Source of the DNA: Acanthacorydalis orientalis
Taxonomy: Eukaryota; Arthropoda; Insecta; Megaloptera; Corydalidae
Assembly: GCA_034766995.1 (NCBI GenBank)
Contig: CM068314.1
Coordinates: 16,885,201 to 16,949,200, forward strand
Direction of reading: 5' to 3'
Length of the DNA stretch: 64,000 nt
Of the stretch, positions 63,465-64,000 are shown in pieces; within the stretch, counting starts at the first letter, position 1; each line of letters starts with the position of its first letter. The position numbers and the translations under genes are program-made. The notes below the pieces were generated by a model. It was given only the letters and a program-made list of their open reading frames with translations. It was not told the origin of the DNA and ran no database searches.

Positions 63465-63525
63465 TAGTAATGTTAGGTTAGTATCCCGTTACGAAATTTG
63501 TCTTAAGTTCGATTCCTTTTTGGTT
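63465..63525 (+). pseudogene. Possible tRNA-Asp-like relic
   Basis: GGTTAGTATCCCGTT resembles the D arm of tRNA-Asp. 19 nt later a near-exact B box AGTTCGATTCC (63506-63516) follows, then T-rich sequence. Acceptor, anticodon and T stems are not conserved. Either a decayed tRNA-derived sequence or coincidence. Confidence 0.3.
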
Positions 63526-63776
63526 ATATTTTTTGTTGTATTAATTGATGTTTTTAAATTAATAGAGTACGTGACCGCTCGAGGAAATAATTATTGTATA
63601 TAATAACGTAATAGTCCAATAAAATATGAACATTTAATGAAAGTTAAATAATTACAAAAATAAGTCTAGTAACACGTTGTCAAAATACATTTTGCTTGAC
63701 TGAAAAAAAAAACGTATTAATAAACAATTAGTTTCCTGTGTTTAAATCTAAATAATGAAACTTGATTCTTCTTAAC

Positions 63777-63778
<2 letters not shown>

Positions 63779-63847
<69 letters not shown>

Positions 63848-63850
63848 AAG
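63779..63850. repeat. (TA)n(GA)n microsatellite
   Basis: TA array with one GT variant passing into about 10 GA units, the mirror of the TC-TA junctions at 53461 and 61308. Confidence 0.93.
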
Positions 63851-64000
63851 AAGAAAAGAGCATTTAAATTTATGAAAAGAAAACAATATATGTTTGAAGA
63901 TTTAGATAGGTAATTAGAACTGGACACTGAAATTGATATTTGCCATGATAAAATATTATTTATATTACTCTTATTCAATTCAAATGACTTTTTTATGTAT

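Overview
This window looks like nuclear DNA from an insect. It is extremely A+T-rich (about four fifths A+T by eye), full of long (TA)n microsatellites, and has widely spaced exons with normal GT-AG introns, one mariner-type transposon and short degenerate repeats. CpG is not obviously avoided in the few GC-richer islands. The one protein-coding gene that can be identified has an arthropod-like sequence. A hymenopteran is possible, but that is an inference I cannot test here. There are no operons, ribosome-binding sites or CRISPR arrays.

The only gene I identify confidently is the 3' end of SMG6 (EST1A), the endonuclease of nonsense-mediated mRNA decay, on the + strand. Its last three coding exons (11654-11816, 14585-14890, 17738-17871) join in a consistent reading frame (163+306+134 = 603 nt, 200 codons plus stop). 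They encode the whole PIN nuclease domain with its acidic active-site residues. Earlier SMG6 exons (14-3-3-like/TPR region) were not recognised and probably lie upstream of the window. A candidate polyadenylation signal is at 18449, and a possible 15-nt 3'UTR microexon is at 18191-18205.

A dead mariner element (9107-10359, TA-flanked, 21-bp imperfect terminal inverted repeats, transposase frame-shifted) lies antisense, 1.3 kb upstream of the first SMG6 exon. The remaining ~46 kb to the right has no recognisable gene. It holds (i) about fifty (TA)n or compound microsatellites, the largest at 36830-37085 and 37591-37861; (ii) a small foldback/MITE-like repeat (61103-61309, with a half copy at 15921-16005) whose ends abut microsatellites; (iii) an old interspersed repeat family with at least eight copies; (iv) a tRNA-derived retroposon near 36.35 kb and a tRNA-like relic near 63.5 kb; (v) perfect hairpins; (vi) a dozen short GC-richer islands that may be conserved regulatory elements; and (vii) two coding-like segments of unknown origin (26331-26534, 31064-31259). 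Assignments other than SMG6, mariner and the simple repeats are tentative.
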